Source of the DNA: UBA5486 sp036744795
Lineage (GTDB): Bacteria > Bacillota > UBA4882 > UBA10575
Length of the DNA stretch: 64,000 nucleotides
Assembly: GCA_036744795.1 (NCBI GenBank)
Contig: DAIOHK010000006.1
Location: 27,820 to 91,819 of the forward strand
Direction: 5' to 3'
The position numbers were made by a program, and so were the translations under genes. Of this stretch, positions 53,612 to 62,974 are shown piece by piece; positions within the stretch are counted from its first letter, which is position 1; each line of letters opens with the position of its first letter. Under the pieces are notes generated by a model. The model was not told the DNA's origin, did not search any database, and saw only the letters and a list, made by a program, of their open reading frames with translations.

Positions 53612-55333
53612 CTACATGCGTTCAGGAGCTTTAATTCCTAGTAAGCGTAAACCGGTAGCTAAAATGGTTTTAACTGCATAAACCAATACCAATCTAGCTT
53701 TTTGTAAAGCTTCATCATCTACTAAAACTTGACATTCATGATAAAACGCATTAAATTGTTGAGCCAAAACAATCAAGTACCTACTGATAATCGATGGTTC
53801 ATATTCTTTCATTGCCGCTATAATCTTCTCGGGAAATAGATATAGCGTTTTAATTAATCTTACAGCTTCCTTATTGCATAATTGATGGGGATCAAAAGCT
53901 AAATCCAGTTTGAAACCTGCCTTTCTTATAATACTACAAGCTCTTGCATGTGTATATTGAATATAAGGCCCGGTTTCGCCATCAAAATTTAATGCCTCTG
54001 CCCAAGAAAAGGTTACATCTTTAATCCTGTTGACACTTAAAGCACCAAAAACTACTGCACCTACTCCTACTTCCTTAGCAATCTCTTCTTTTTCTTCTAA
54101 ATTAGGATTCTTCTCTTTAATGATCTCTAAAGTCCGCTTAACAGTCTCTCTTAATAGCTCTTCAAGTAGAACAACTTTACCTTTTCTTGTTGATAATTTT
54201 TCACCCTCCAAATTAACCCAGCCAAAAGGAATATGTACTAGGTCTTTACTCCAGTCGTAACCCATCAATTCAATTACTTTAAACCATTGTTGAAAGTGTA
54301 AACTCTGTGCAATCCCAGTCACATAAAGGCATTGTGCAAAATCATAGGTTTTCTTCCGATAGAGTGCTGCTGTAATATCACGAGTAGCATATAATGAACT
54401 ACCATCTTTTTTAAGAATCAGACAGGGAGGCATATCATACTGATCTAGATTAATGATTAATGCCCCTTCGCTCTCCTGCAATAAATTTTTTGCCTTTAAT
54501 TCTTGTACAACTGCATCAATCTTATCATTATAAAAACTTTCCCCTGCTAACGAATCAAATTTAATTTCTAATACTTCATAAACCCGCTGAAACTCCTCTA
54601 AGCTTATCTCTTTAAACCACTTCCACAACTCCAATGCTTCCTGATTCCCTTTTTCAATCTTATTAAACCATTCACGGGCTTCATCTTCTAAAGTTGGATC
54701 TTTCTCTGCTTCTTCATGAAACTTAACATATAACCTCATCAACTCCTGGATTAACCCTTTTTCAACAGTTTCCTGTGAACCCCATTTTTTATAAGCAGTG
54801 ATCAGTTTCCCAAATTGCGTCCCCCAATCTCCCAGGTGATTGATACCAACACAATTAAACCCAAGAAATTCAAAGATTTTATAAAGAGAGTTACCTATCA
54901 CTGTACTACTTAGATGACCAACATGAAAAGGTTTAGCAATATTAGGGGCAGAAAAATCAATTACTATATTCCGTCCATTACCAATATTTTGTGCACCAAA
55001 TCTCTCTCCAGAGGAAAGAACTTGCTGCAAAACATTTTCAACTAATCTTTCCGGAGTAAACCAAAAATTCAAATAAGGTCCGGTAGCTACTACCTGTTTA
55101 ATATATGGGGAAGAAGGAATTTTTTCTTTTATGTCTTCGGCAATAACAGCTGGAGATCTTTTAAATAATTTACTAAGTTTAAAACAAGGAAAAGCAAGAT
55201 CTCCAAGATTTTCATCAGGTGGATATTCTAACAAATTGTAGATCTCACCCTTATCTAACTGAGCTGAATCCACCCCGGAGCAAATCAATTCGGTAATTAT
55301 TTTTTTATAATCAAAGTACTTATTTTTTTCCAT
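53612..55333 (-). CDS. argS: Arginyl-tRNA synthetase
   Basis: 573 residues. HIGH-like motif in PFHVGHLSSTV, KMSK-equivalent LSTRKGKVV, and the C-terminal DALR anticodon-binding domain with YTHARACSIIRKA and LRLLGIKAPERM. Length is normal. AAGGAG precedes the ATG. No T-box was found upstream. Confidence 0.97.
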   Translation of the reverse strand: MEKNKYFDYKKIITELICSGVDSAQLDKGEIYNLLEYPPDENLGDLAFPCFKLSKLFKRSPAVIAEDIKEKIPSSPYIKQVVATGPYLNFWFTPERLVENVLQQVLSSGERFGAQNIGNGRNIVIDFSAPNIAKPFHVGHLSSTVIGNSLYKIFEFLGFNCVGINHLGDWGTQFGKLITAYKKWGSQETVEKGLIQELMRLYVKFHEEAEKDPTLEDEAREWFNKIEKGNQEALELWKWFKEISLEEFQRVYEVLEIKFDSLAGESFYNDKIDAVVQELKAKNLLQESEGALIINLDQYDMPPCLILKKDGSSLYATRDITAALYRKKTYDFAQCLYVTGIAQSLHFQQWFKVIELMGYDWSKDLVHIPFGWVNLEGEKLSTRKGKVVLLEELLRETVKRTLEIIKEKNPNLEEKEEIAKEVGVGAVVFGALSVNRIKDVTFSWAEALNFDGETGPYIQYTHARACSIIRKAGFKLDLAFDPHQLCNKEAVRLIKTLYLFPEKIIAAMKEYEPSIISRYLIVLAQQFNAFYHECQVLVDDEALQKARLVLVYAVKTILATGLRLLGIKAPERM

Positions 55334-55505
55334 GATATCTCCTTCTATTTCTTCTATGATTTCTTACTTCATGCTTATCATTTATATATTACCTAAATAC
55401 CCTATTCTTTGCAACCAAAAGATTTACAATAGTTTTTGCCTAAAGAAGCAGGAACTTGCTAATATATGGCTAACTATTATAGTAGAAAAAATTTGAGGTG
55501 GTCTA

Positions 55506-56666
55506 ATGTTATATCGTACCTTAGGCAAAACCGGGATAAAACTTTCAGTCTTAGGTTACGGAACAAAGTATCTTCCAGAAAACGAATCAAATGGCAAACG
55601 GTGGATTAGTATTGATAATTCCATCAAAACAATGCATCGTTCCTTTGAACTTGGAGTAAACCATATTGATACTTCTTACATATATAATAATGGATTAAGT
55701 GAAACTGCGATTAGCCAAGCTTTGAAAAATTGGCAGGATAAAGTTTATCTCGGAACTAAAACCCCAACAAAATTGATTAAAAAACCCGGAGATTACCGAA
55801 AATACCTGGAAGAACAGCTTTCCCGGTTAAATGTTGATTATATAGACTTTTATTATTTTGGTCAGGTAGATTATCAAACCTTTTTATTAATTGATAAAAA
55901 AACAAATTGGATTAAAGAAGCAAAAAAAGCACAAGAAGAAGGACTAATCAAACATATTGGCCTTTCATTTAATGCTCCACCAGAAGAAATGAAATTAATG
56001 GTAGATATGAAATTATTTTCAGTAATTTCATGTGCTTATAATCTGCTCAACCGTAAAAACAGTATTGCAATTGAATATGCCGCGAACAAAGGGGTCGGGA
56101 TAATTGCTGCCAAACCTTTAGCCGGAGGAAAAATCGTTTTGCTTCCCGACAAATTTAGAACTGAGATAAAATGCTCTGCCCGAAATAATGTGGAATTAGG
56201 ATTAAGTTTTGCCATTGGTAATCCCCATATTACTGCTACCTTATCAAGTATGAAAAATCTTGAAATGGTTGAAGAGAATATCTTTTATACGGCCAATTCA
56301 ACTCCCATTACTGAAGAGGAATTGAAAAAGATAAATAATTATATGGATGAAATACAGGAAAAAGCAGACAATATTTGCACTGGTTGCAAATATTGTCTCC
56401 CCTGTCCACAAGAGGTTAATATCCCATACATTTTTGGACTATATATTGATCACCGGATTTATGAGTTAAAAGATTATGCTTGCCAGATGTATGGTGATTT
56501 AGAAACGAATCCTGATATTTCTGGGAAGAATGCCCTTTCATGTTTTCAATGTGGTCTCTGCCTTCAAAAATGCCCTCATAATATTGAGATCTCTACCCAA
56601 CTTAAAGAAGCACATAAAACCCTTTCACCATATTATCAGGAAATTGAACCAAAAAGAAAACGATGA
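55506..56666 (+). CDS. Aldo/keto reductase with C-terminal ferredoxin domain
   Basis: 386 residues. AKR barrel (about 1-290) with the active-site HIDTSYIYNNGLSE and Lys in YLGTKTP. The C-terminus has two Cys clusters, CTGCKYCLPCPQEVNIP and CFQCGLCLQKCPHNIE, suggesting iron-sulfur sites. This form is common in anaerobes as a predicted ferredoxin-linked oxidoreductase. The substrate is unknown. TGAGGTGG precedes the ATG. Confidence 0.93.
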   Translation: MLYRTLGKTGIKLSVLGYGTKYLPENESNGKRWISIDNSIKTMHRSFELGVNHIDTSYIYNNGLSETAISQALKNWQDKVYLGTKTPTKLIKKPGDYRKYLEEQLSRLNVDYIDFYYFGQVDYQTFLLIDKKTNWIKEAKKAQEEGLIKHIGLSFNAPPEEMKLMVDMKLFSVISCAYNLLNRKNSIAIEYAANKGVGIIAAKPLAGGKIVLLPDKFRTEIKCSARNNVELGLSFAIGNPHITATLSSMKNLEMVEENIFYTANSTPITEEELKKINNYMDEIQEKADNICTGCKYCLPCPQEVNIPYIFGLYIDHRIYELKDYACQMYGDLETNPDISGKNALSCFQCGLCLQKCPHNIEISTQLKEAHKTLSPYYQEIEPKRKR

Positions 56667-56717
56667 GATATATCCGTTTTTTAAAAGCACTCTACTTTTT
56701 GCTTAATATAATTACTA

Positions 56718-58238
56718 TTAAATAAACTTATCTATCCCCCGATACTGAATAGCTTCTGCGATATGAAGAGTCTCTAGAGACTCTTTTTCTTTTAGATCGG
56801 CAATCGTTCTAGCTACTCTTAATAACCGTCCATAACCTCGAGCTGAAATTCCAAAATTTTTAACGGCATTCGCCATTAATTTCTGTGCTTCTTTTCCCAA
56901 ACTACAATAGTGTTTAATCTCTCTTGGTCCCATATGGGCATTACAAAAGTGACCTTTCCCCTTAAACCTCGCTTCTTGAATTTTCCGCGCTTTGACAACC
57001 CGTTCTCTAATCACTTTTGAGGGTTCCGCGCTTCCTACACCTTTCATTTCTTCATATTTTAAACGCGGTACTTCAATCATAAAATCCATGCGATCCAGTA
57101 AAGGACCGGAAATCCTTGAAGTATACCTTTTAATCTGAATCGGTGTACAGCTACAAGTATGAACTGAATCTCGAAAATACCCACACGGACAGGGATTCAT
57201 TGCTGCTACTAGCATTATACGGCTTGGATAAGTCAGGGAAAAAGTAGCCCGTGAAAGCGTAACTCTTCCATCTTCAAGAGGTTGTCTTAGCACCTCCAGT
57301 GCTTCACGAGAGAATTCCGGAAGTTCATCAAGGAAGAGAACACCATGATGAGCAAGAGTAACCTCACCAGGCCGGGGATATCTTCCCCCTCCAACCAATC
57401 CCACTCTACTTGTTGTATGATGGGGATTGCGGAATGGCCTTGCTTTTAGAAGTGATGCCCCTACAGGTAATAACCCAGCAATACTGTAGATCTTCGTAAG
57501 TTCTAAAGCCTCTTCCCAGTTTAATTCCGGTAAAATGGAGGGTAACCTCCTCGCTAACATGGTTTTCCCTGAACCGGGCGGCCCTACTAACAATATATTA
57601 TGCGCTCCAGCGGCAGCAATCTCTAATGCCCGCTTAGCTGTTTCCTGTCCTTTAACATCTGCAAAATCTTCATTGTAGCTACTTATTTTTTCATCCTCTA
57701 CTTGCTTATCCGGTAAAGCTGGAAGAACTCCAGTTTGCAGAAATTCAACTGCTTCTTGAAGAGATTTAACAGGTATCACTTTTAGCCCTTTTACTACCTC
57801 AGCTTCAGCATAATTCCCAGCAGGCAGAATCAGATATTCTTTACCATCACGAACTGCAGCTATAGCCATAGATAGGACTCCATGGACAGTTCGGATTGCT
57901 CCATCCAAAGCTAATTCACCCAAAAACACTCCTGAGGTCAGAACCCGGGGATTAATAAATCCCTGTGCACAAAGAATGCCAAGTGCAATCGGAAGGTCAA
58001 AACCGCTTCCTTCCTTTTTTAAATCAGCAGGTGCCAGATTAATCACTATTCTATGAGCCGGAAATTCAAACCCAGAATTCTTAATTGCTGCTCTAACTCT
58101 TTCTTTTGCCTCTTTGACTGCTGTATCCGCTAAACCCACTAAGTCGAAAGAAGGAAGACCACTGGATAGATCAACTTCTACCTCTACCGGATAGCCATCT
58201 ATACCTACAACAGTTGCACTAGATACCTTAGCTAACAT
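56718..58238 (-). CDS. ComM/YifB-type Mg-chelatase-like AAA+ ATPase
   Basis: 506 residues. An N-terminal Lon-protease-like fold (VVGIDGYPVEVEVDLSSGLP), then the AAA+ domain with Walker A GPPGSGKTMLARRL and Walker B VLFLDELPEFSRE, an Mg-chelatase C-terminal domain ending in YRGIDKFI. CSCTPIQIKRYTSRISGPLLD gives the zinc/arginine-finger region. Family members promote branch migration in natural transformation. Its start overlaps the yraN stop by one base. Confidence 0.95.
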   Translation of the reverse strand: MLAKVSSATVVGIDGYPVEVEVDLSSGLPSFDLVGLADTAVKEAKERVRAAIKNSGFEFPAHRIVINLAPADLKKEGSGFDLPIALGILCAQGFINPRVLTSGVFLGELALDGAIRTVHGVLSMAIAAVRDGKEYLILPAGNYAEAEVVKGLKVIPVKSLQEAVEFLQTGVLPALPDKQVEDEKISSYNEDFADVKGQETAKRALEIAAAGAHNILLVGPPGSGKTMLARRLPSILPELNWEEALELTKIYSIAGLLPVGASLLKARPFRNPHHTTSRVGLVGGGRYPRPGEVTLAHHGVLFLDELPEFSREALEVLRQPLEDGRVTLSRATFSLTYPSRIMLVAAMNPCPCGYFRDSVHTCSCTPIQIKRYTSRISGPLLDRMDFMIEVPRLKYEEMKGVGSAEPSKVIRERVVKARKIQEARFKGKGHFCNAHMGPREIKHYCSLGKEAQKLMANAVKNFGISARGYGRLLRVARTIADLKEKESLETLHIAEAIQYRGIDKFI

Positions 58239-58621
58239 TAGTAATAATTCCCTCCTTCCACCCCAAAAGCATTAGTGATTAATTCATACTGAAGAAGCGC
58301 TCCTTTTTTATCCAATTCTAAAGCGAGAATATCAAAGCGACAAGGTAGATCTTTATACTTTTTCTCCTGTAAATAACAAAAGGCAGTACGGATTAGATGC
58401 TTTTTTTTCTTTTTGGTGATAGCTTCAGCCCCAGAACCATAATGCCCCCCGATTCTAGTTTTTACTTCAATAAAAACAAGCACATCTTGATCCTTAGCAA
58501 TTAAATCAATCTCGCCAAAGCGAGTATAATATCTTGCTTCGATTATTATATACCCTTTGTTTTCCAAGATCTTTCTGGCTGTATATTCACCATAATTGCC
58601 CAAATATTTTCGGAACATCAA
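58238..58621 (-). CDS. YraN (UPF0102) endonuclease-like protein
   Basis: 127 residues. The Holliday-junction-resolvase-like fold is shown by GEIDLIAKDQDVLVFIEVK, with the D-ExK pattern of PD-(D/E)XK nucleases. The terminal YEL-type tail is present. It is followed directly by comM in an overlapping pair, a common arrangement. Confidence 0.92.
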   Translation of the reverse strand: MMFRKYLGNYGEYTARKILENKGYIIIEARYYTRFGEIDLIAKDQDVLVFIEVKTRIGGHYGSGAEAITKKKKKHLIRTAFCYLQEKKYKDLPCRFDILALELDKKGALLQYELITNAFGVEGGNYY

Positions 58622-58753
58622 AGACCACCCATTTCTATAATCAATAGTTTATTAGTTCGCTGATGGATTTTGATATTCCTCCATTTATTGGTGATTATAG
58701 TAAAAATAAACTTATGGGAGAAAGATGTTTACAATATCCGTTTTAAATAATGC

Positions 58754-58781
58754 GGATAAAAAATGCCAAGCGCTATGCTTG
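58754..58781 (-). terminator. Terminator after the ArsC remnant
   Basis: CAAGC (58767-58771) and GCTTG (58777-58781) form a short stem. On the minus strand GCATTTTTTAT follows. Confidence 0.55.
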
Positions 58782-58798
58782 ACAAGCAAAAGTGAGGT

Positions 58799-58934
58799 TT
58801 AAGCAAGCCTTTTTGCCAGCTCCTTAACCTTCGTTTCAATTTTCGTAATTACTTTTTTAAATTCCTCATCGTTTTTTCCGGTTGGATCCGTAAGTCCCCA
58901 ATCTTCACGAATACCATTTGTCCTGGCCCAAAAC
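58799..58934 (-). pseudogene. C-terminal remnant of ArsC-type arsenate reductase
   Basis: The minus strand reads REDWGLTDPTGKNDEEF and then KKVITKIETKVKELAKRLA, ending in TAA. This is the C-terminal helix region of thioredoxin-linked (LMW-phosphatase-like) arsenate reductases. About 45 of 130-140 residues remain. Upstream of it is repeat sequence and the catalytic N-terminus is gone. It marks the beginning of the degraded region. Confidence 0.65.
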
Positions 58935-58951
58935 AACAGCTATTAATGACT

Positions 58952-59021
58952 CCAGTATATAATTATGGATCGAAGCTCAGGCGACAGGCGTAGCCGGAAA
59001 CTTCGTGTTATTCTAGTTGGC
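58952..59021. repeat. Structured repeat 1 (cassette-boundary-like)
   Basis: CCAGTATATAATTATGGAT and GTGTTATTCTAGTTGG are imperfectly complementary, enclosing CGAAG...CTTCG and GGCGACAGGCGTAGCC. The 3' end (AAACTTCGTGTTATTC) resembles the ends of the repeats at 61240 and 62694. Confidence 0.45.
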
Positions 59022-59087
59022 AAAGCAATAATTGTTGCACTTGCATTAGTAGGGTTATCTTTTAATTGAGTTCCTCAAATACGTTCT

Positions 59088-59275
59088 CTAAATTGGAAAC
59101 CATACAGCAGATAGCCGATCTTCATGATCATCCAACTGTTCCTGAAAACTTTCTGTATCTTCTAGTCTGGAGATCCGCAACAATATCACCCAAATACTCA
59201 CATTCAGCAATTCTGGCCTCTAAGTCGTCAAATTTGTCAAACTCATTTTTAACTTTATAATTATTTTCTTGTCGC
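59088..59275 (-). pseudogene. Degenerate reading frame, unknown
   Basis: The minus strand carries NEFDKFDDLEARIAECEYL then, after one frame change, LEDTESFQEQLDDHEDRL and a stop. It is acidic and coiled-coil-like. It overlaps the end of the FMN reductase gene by a few bases. Not recognised. Confidence 0.35.
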
Positions 59276-59926
59276 TATGATATTCCCTATCATATTATTT
59301 ACCAACGGTTCTATTCGTACTTTTATATCTTCCCAGTCATATTTTTGAATAGGAAAAATAGAATTTTCATCTCTAATTACTTCTTTTATTGGAAGTGCTA
59401 TTCCGTTAGGCCATTCCTCATTTACGCCTAATATATTCATTTCTATTGGATATGATAACGCATTTGCAATTGTATTTAAAACTACTCCTTTGTATCCCTT
59501 GATTATCTCTTCTGTTCCTCCACCATGACCAATAATCCCAACAGGTTTATTATATAATGGTGATCGATCTTCTTCCTTATGAAATCGTGGTAAAAATGTT
59601 AACTGTTCCATTTTTTCCAATAGTATAGATAGCTTAGATGGTATCGGTGCATAGTGTGCTGATACTACAAATAATCCATCGGATTTTATTACTTTAGAAT
59701 AAATATTATTAAAATCTTCATCATTTACACATATTGTCTTTTTAAAGCATTGACCACATCCAATGCAAGGACTCAATTCATAATCTACAAGCTTTATAAT
59801 TTTTACTGTGATTAGGTTTTTAGTCTTTTTTATGACCATTTCTTTAATTAAATTGCATATTTCTGATGAAGTACTATTATCTTTTGCATGCTTAATATTT
59901 GATGCTGATATACAAGTAATTATCAT
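59261..59926 (-). CDS. NADPH-dependent FMN reductase/flavodoxin-family protein
   Basis: 221 residues, flavodoxin-like fold. After a short first strand, ELSPCIGCGQCFKKTICVN gives the Cys-rich loop of iron-sulfur flavoprotein-like members, with DGLFVVSAHYAPIPSKLSIL for flavin binding and GIIGHGGGTEE. It appears intact, in a region where its neighbours are broken. The Shine-Dalgarno site (AGGAGTAGGGG) is good. Substrate unknown. It lies between two structured repeats as a single gene. Confidence 0.8.
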   Translation of the reverse strand: MIITCISASNIKHAKDNSTSSEICNLIKEMVIKKTKNLITVKIIKLVDYELSPCIGCGQCFKKTICVNDEDFNNIYSKVIKSDGLFVVSAHYAPIPSKLSILLEKMEQLTFLPRFHKEEDRSPLYNKPVGIIGHGGGTEEIIKGYKGVVLNTIANALSYPIEMNILGVNEEWPNGIALPIKEVIRDENSIFPIQKYDWEDIKVRIEPLVNNMIGNIIATRK

Positions 59927-59970
59927 ACCCCTACTCCTTTTATAATTTTTTAATACAAAAATTTAGATTA

Positions 59971-60179
59971 GGTATAGCATTCCGGTTACCGACGTCCATA
60001 GACCTTAAGACATAGCTTCAAAACTTGGTGCGACCGCACTTTGCTTTGATCAAGCCGAGCGCGGTGCGCTCAGATCCATGGATGTGGGCGCGTTGTCTTC
60101 TTGTTTTGACTTCTCGATTTTACATCATGAAATCTCTCTCCGCGCCCCAAAGCGGTAAACGTATTTGTAATGCTATCCT
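59971..60179. repeat. Structured repeat 2 (cassette-boundary-like)
   Basis: About 209 bp. The left end GGTATAGCATTCCGGTTACC is complementary to the right end GGTAAACGTATTTGTAATGC then TATCC. Inner blocks GTGGGCGCG, ATCATGAAATC and CCGCGCCCCAAAGCGG are shared with the repeats at 61240 and 62694. Confidence 0.75.
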
Positions 60180-60249
60180 CTTAATATACCAATCTCAACC
60201 AGCTATGATATAAATAAGGGAGAATTCGGCAATAACCCGTTTGGCCTGC

Positions 60250-60396
60250 TTAATGCAGTTTACCGGAATAACAGACTGCCGTCCATCCTTGTGCAATAAA
60301 ACGAATTGGCTGGTTGGGATTTTTTATACCCGAATTACCCGCAAGCATGTATTCACAGGTATGGACCAATCTCCCTAATTTTAAGGAGATGATTCA
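60250..60396 (-). pseudogene. C-terminal gene remnant, unknown
   Basis: The minus strand reads LGRLVHTCEYMLAGNSGIK, then NPNQPIRFIAQGWTAVCYS and a stop. Upstream the frame closes at TAG/TGA. About 48 codons of an unrecognised protein. Confidence 0.35.
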
Positions 60397-60468
60397 CTAA
60401 TTCAATTTTTTAATTTATTTTAACAGTACAACTGTTTTTTATCGATTTTTTTATAGCCAATACTATTT

Positions 60469-60808
60469 TTAATGATTTATAATTTCTATCTTTTTTCCCA
60501 TAACTAGTTTATAAGAATTAAATATCATTCTTTTTATCTCATCGTTAGGTAAACTTCCATCTAGATATATAGAATTTCAATGATCTTTATTACAATAGTA
60601 TCCTGGTTTATTCAAATATACCTCTTAATATTTGTGCTTCTTCTGGGTCACATTTTACAACAATATGTAATAGTATAGCTTCTTCATAAATATCACAGAA
60701 TCCCTTTGTTTTCTTTACTGTCATCGCTAATGGTGATTTCCCAAATGGATATCGTTTAATAGTACCTTCAAAAGACAAACAATATTCAACAACTTCTTGT
60801 AAAGTCAC
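60469..60808 (-). pseudogene. MmcQ/YjbR-family protein, broken
   Basis: The first 66 codons (MTLQEVVEYCLSFEGTIKR to IVVKCDPEEAQILRGIF) are a normal YjbR (CyaY-like double-wing) N-terminus. A one-base frameshift near 60605 is followed by LNKPGYYCNKDH, then TGA where the family has Trp, then NSIYLDGSLPNDEIKRM to a normal stop. Two disabling changes mean it is not functional. It follows the VOC gene by 23 bases. Confidence 0.8.
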
Positions 60809-60831
60809 TTAGCTTCTTCCTTGGTATTCAC

Positions 60832-61188
60832 TTATGACATAATATAAAGGTGATTTCCATCAGGATCTAACACCTCTAATTCAAGTCCCCAGTCCTTTTT
60901 TACGGGTTTATCTATTTTATATCCATTTTCGAGTACGACATTATAAATTTCATTTATGTTTCCTTGCATTGCAATTGATACTGGACCAACACCCTCGTAT
61001 TCACTCCAAACATTTCTATCCCAAATACATATTTTAAATTGATTATCTCCTAAACCAATTTGAACACCATCGTACTTATCATCAAATCCTTCAAATAGTA
61101 TTGGCAAATTCAAAACTTTGTGGTAAAAATTCACCATCTCCTCAACTTTATAAGAATACAAGTTTAAGCATTTAATTTTTTCGATCAT
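60832..61188 (-). CDS. VOC (glyoxalase/bleomycin-resistance fold) protein
   Basis: 118 residues. Two beta-alpha-beta-beta-beta modules: LNLYSYKVEEMVNFYHKVL at the N-terminus and LELEVLDPDGNHLYIM at the C-terminus. Metal ligand candidates (Glu in LELEV) are present, but no substrate can be given. The frame opens at 61206, but GGGGAGGA is eight bases before ATG 61188. It appears intact and may form a two-gene unit with the YjbR pseudogene. Confidence 0.8.
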   Translation of the reverse strand: MIEKIKCLNLYSYKVEEMVNFYHKVLNLPILFEGFDDKYDGVQIGLGDNQFKICIWDRNVWSEYEGVGPVSIAMQGNINEIYNVVLENGYKIDKPVKKDWGLELEVLDPDGNHLYIMS

Positions 61189-61239
61189 ATCATTTTTCCT
61201 CCCCAAATTTTTTTGTCACCTAGTGCTCAATTTTACCTG

Positions 61240-61380
61240 ACGTTCCCGGGTTCCTTATGTCGATGAGTCTTGACGAATCGATGTGGGCGCGTACTCTTCA
61301 TGATTCGACTTCTTTGATTATCATCATGAAATGCCTTCCGCACCCGAAACGGTAATCGTGCTGTTATATGATGTCCAGCC
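61240..61380. repeat. Structured repeat 3 (cassette-boundary-like)
   Basis: About 140 bp, 5' part degraded. It contains GATGTGGGCGCGTACTCTTC, ATCATCATGAAATGCC and CCGCACCCGAAACGG, and ends GCTGTTATATGATGTCCAGC. The last 18 bases occur inverted at the start of the 62694 repeat, on the other side of the SDR gene. Confidence 0.75.
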
Positions 61381-61395
61381 GACCCCAGATTTCCT

Positions 61396-62628
61396 TTAGC
61401 ATTGTTCGATCATTTCCCGAACAAGTTCCTTAAACCTCGCTATTGAATCAATCCAATTTTCCATTAGCTGTGAATACTCTTTTACTTTCTCGGGGTTCTT
61501 CTCGTAGCTCTTTAACAAATCTATCTGGTGTTTATAGTAAAGTGCAATCTTTTCAACCGGTAATTCCTTAAGGGCACTTTTAGACAGCTCATTATTTTGT
61601 GCCCTTTCGTAAAACTCTTTTAACTTATCAATGAAGTATTCTGGCGCCGCGCCAGTATATTTCTTAAAATTCCGAAGTACCCATTGCCTTTCGAATACAG
61701 ATCGACTTTTCCAACCATCTACTTGCTCAGAAAAAGTCTGTCGTATTTCATAAAGTACTTCCAACACAGGAAGGTAATCCCCAGTTTTAAGTAAAATGCT
61801 TGTATCATCGTTTTTATCTTGAAATGTAACTCCAATATCGGTTAGGGCTTGTGAAGAACTAATTTCCAACCCCGAATAGTTGTTTGCTAATGCCACTGAG
61901 GCCGCAAATCCAGCCCCGGCCTCCTCAGCAGTTAGAAGTACGTGTTCACTCATTTTATAAAACTCAGCTTCACTCTTTCCATAAAGTGGTGCGACTTCCG
62001 AAATTGCCTTCTGCGCAGTATCTGTTTTAACGATTCCTGGTCCAATAGAATATGTAATAACTCCCGTACCTTCAAGTTCACCAGAAAGAGTATTTGATAA
62101 TTCAACTTGTGATGTTTTAAACACTTCATAAGCACCCATATATGGAGCGGCCCCAGATGATGGAACAAACGCAATAACACCAGTATTCCTTTCTAACATT
62201 TTTGGTAAGAAGTACTCTAAAAGAAGGACGGGGCCCCTTAAGTTTGTACGATAACTCAAATCCCACTTTTTGATTCCTACTTTTTGAACTGCTCCGATGG
62301 GGGCTACCGTTGCATTATTGAAGATGATATCAAGATGGCCGTACAATCTATATATTTTTTCAGCTAGACTTTTGACTTGTCTCTCGTTGCCAATATCAGT
62401 TCGTATAAAAATTGAAGTATTTGGTCCAAATTCCTTTTTTAATTTTGCTGCCGCAGTTTTCCCCTTATGTTTATCTATGTCAACGATAATAACCGTTGCT
62501 CCAAGCCAAATTAATGAGCGTGCTGCTTCAAAACCGATACCTCCACCTGCACCAGTAATAAGTGCAATTTTACCTCCCAGTTGATCTTTCCGTAGCGAAC
62601 CTTTACTTATAACCAACGCATCATTCAT
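61396..62628 (-). CDS. Short-chain dehydrogenase with C-terminal extension
   Basis: 410 residues. The classic SDR domain (about 15-250) has ITGAGGGIGFEAARSL for NAD(P), NNA at the loop, Ser in FVPSSGAAP and the catalytic YEVFK. The extra C-terminal 160 residues are helical (QTFSEQVDGWKSRSVFERQW onward), unlike a normal 250-residue SDR. The substrate is unknown. It is intact and lies between repeats 3 and 4, with 16 and about 65 bases of spacing. Confidence 0.82.
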   Translation of the reverse strand: MNDALVISKGSLRKDQLGGKIALITGAGGGIGFEAARSLIWLGATVIIVDIDKHKGKTAAAKLKKEFGPNTSIFIRTDIGNERQVKSLAEKIYRLYGHLDIIFNNATVAPIGAVQKVGIKKWDLSYRTNLRGPVLLLEYFLPKMLERNTGVIAFVPSSGAAPYMGAYEVFKTSQVELSNTLSGELEGTGVITYSIGPGIVKTDTAQKAISEVAPLYGKSEAEFYKMSEHVLLTAEEAGAGFAASVALANNYSGLEISSSQALTDIGVTFQDKNDDTSILLKTGDYLPVLEVLYEIRQTFSEQVDGWKSRSVFERQWVLRNFKKYTGAAPEYFIDKLKEFYERAQNNELSKSALKELPVEKIALYYKHQIDLLKSYEKNPEKVKEYSQLMENWIDSIARFKELVREMIEQC

Positions 62629-62693
62629 CTAAGCAGATACCTCCATACACTAGCTTTAACACCACAAAATATCTCTTACATAAATCAAATAGT

Positions 62694-62920
62694 GGCTGGA
62701 TGTCATATAACGTCCGCCGATTACCGACGGCCATGGACCTTAGGGTGCCGGTCGGACCTTAGTACAACGTCACTTAGGCCTGGACAAACCGGGCGTGACT
62801 GCGCTTAGGTCCATGGCTGTGGGCGCGTACTCTACGTGATTTGGCTTCATTGGAAATACTTCATGAAATACAATCCGCGCCCCGAAGCGGTAAACGAGCT
62901 GTAATATGACGTATAGGGCA
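62694..62920. repeat. Structured repeat 4 (cassette-boundary-like)
   Basis: About 227 bp. The left end GGCTGGATGTCATATAACGT and right end GAGCTGTAATATGACGT are imperfect inverted copies, enclosing GATTACCGACGG and GAAGCGGTAAACG, which also pair. It shares CCATGG.TGTGGGCGCGTAC, CATGAAAT and CCGCGCCCCGAAGCGG with repeats 2 and 3. Confidence 0.8.
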
Positions 62921-62974
62921 TCCCTAATTTCCTGCTAAAAAAAATCCTTGATTTTATTGGCTTCTTCAATAATT

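Noticed and set aside
58622..58750. Insertion sequence at the border of the variable region
   Set aside because: No transposase fragment or terminal inverted repeat was found. Only structured repeats and gene remnants are present.
60000..60213. 62-codon plus-strand frame in structured repeat 2
   Set aside because: It is made of the repeat itself, with no ribosome site and composition set by the palindromes.
58952..62920. CRISPR array
   Set aside because: The repeats are long (70-230 bp), diverged and separated by whole genes, unlike short direct repeats with uniform spacers.
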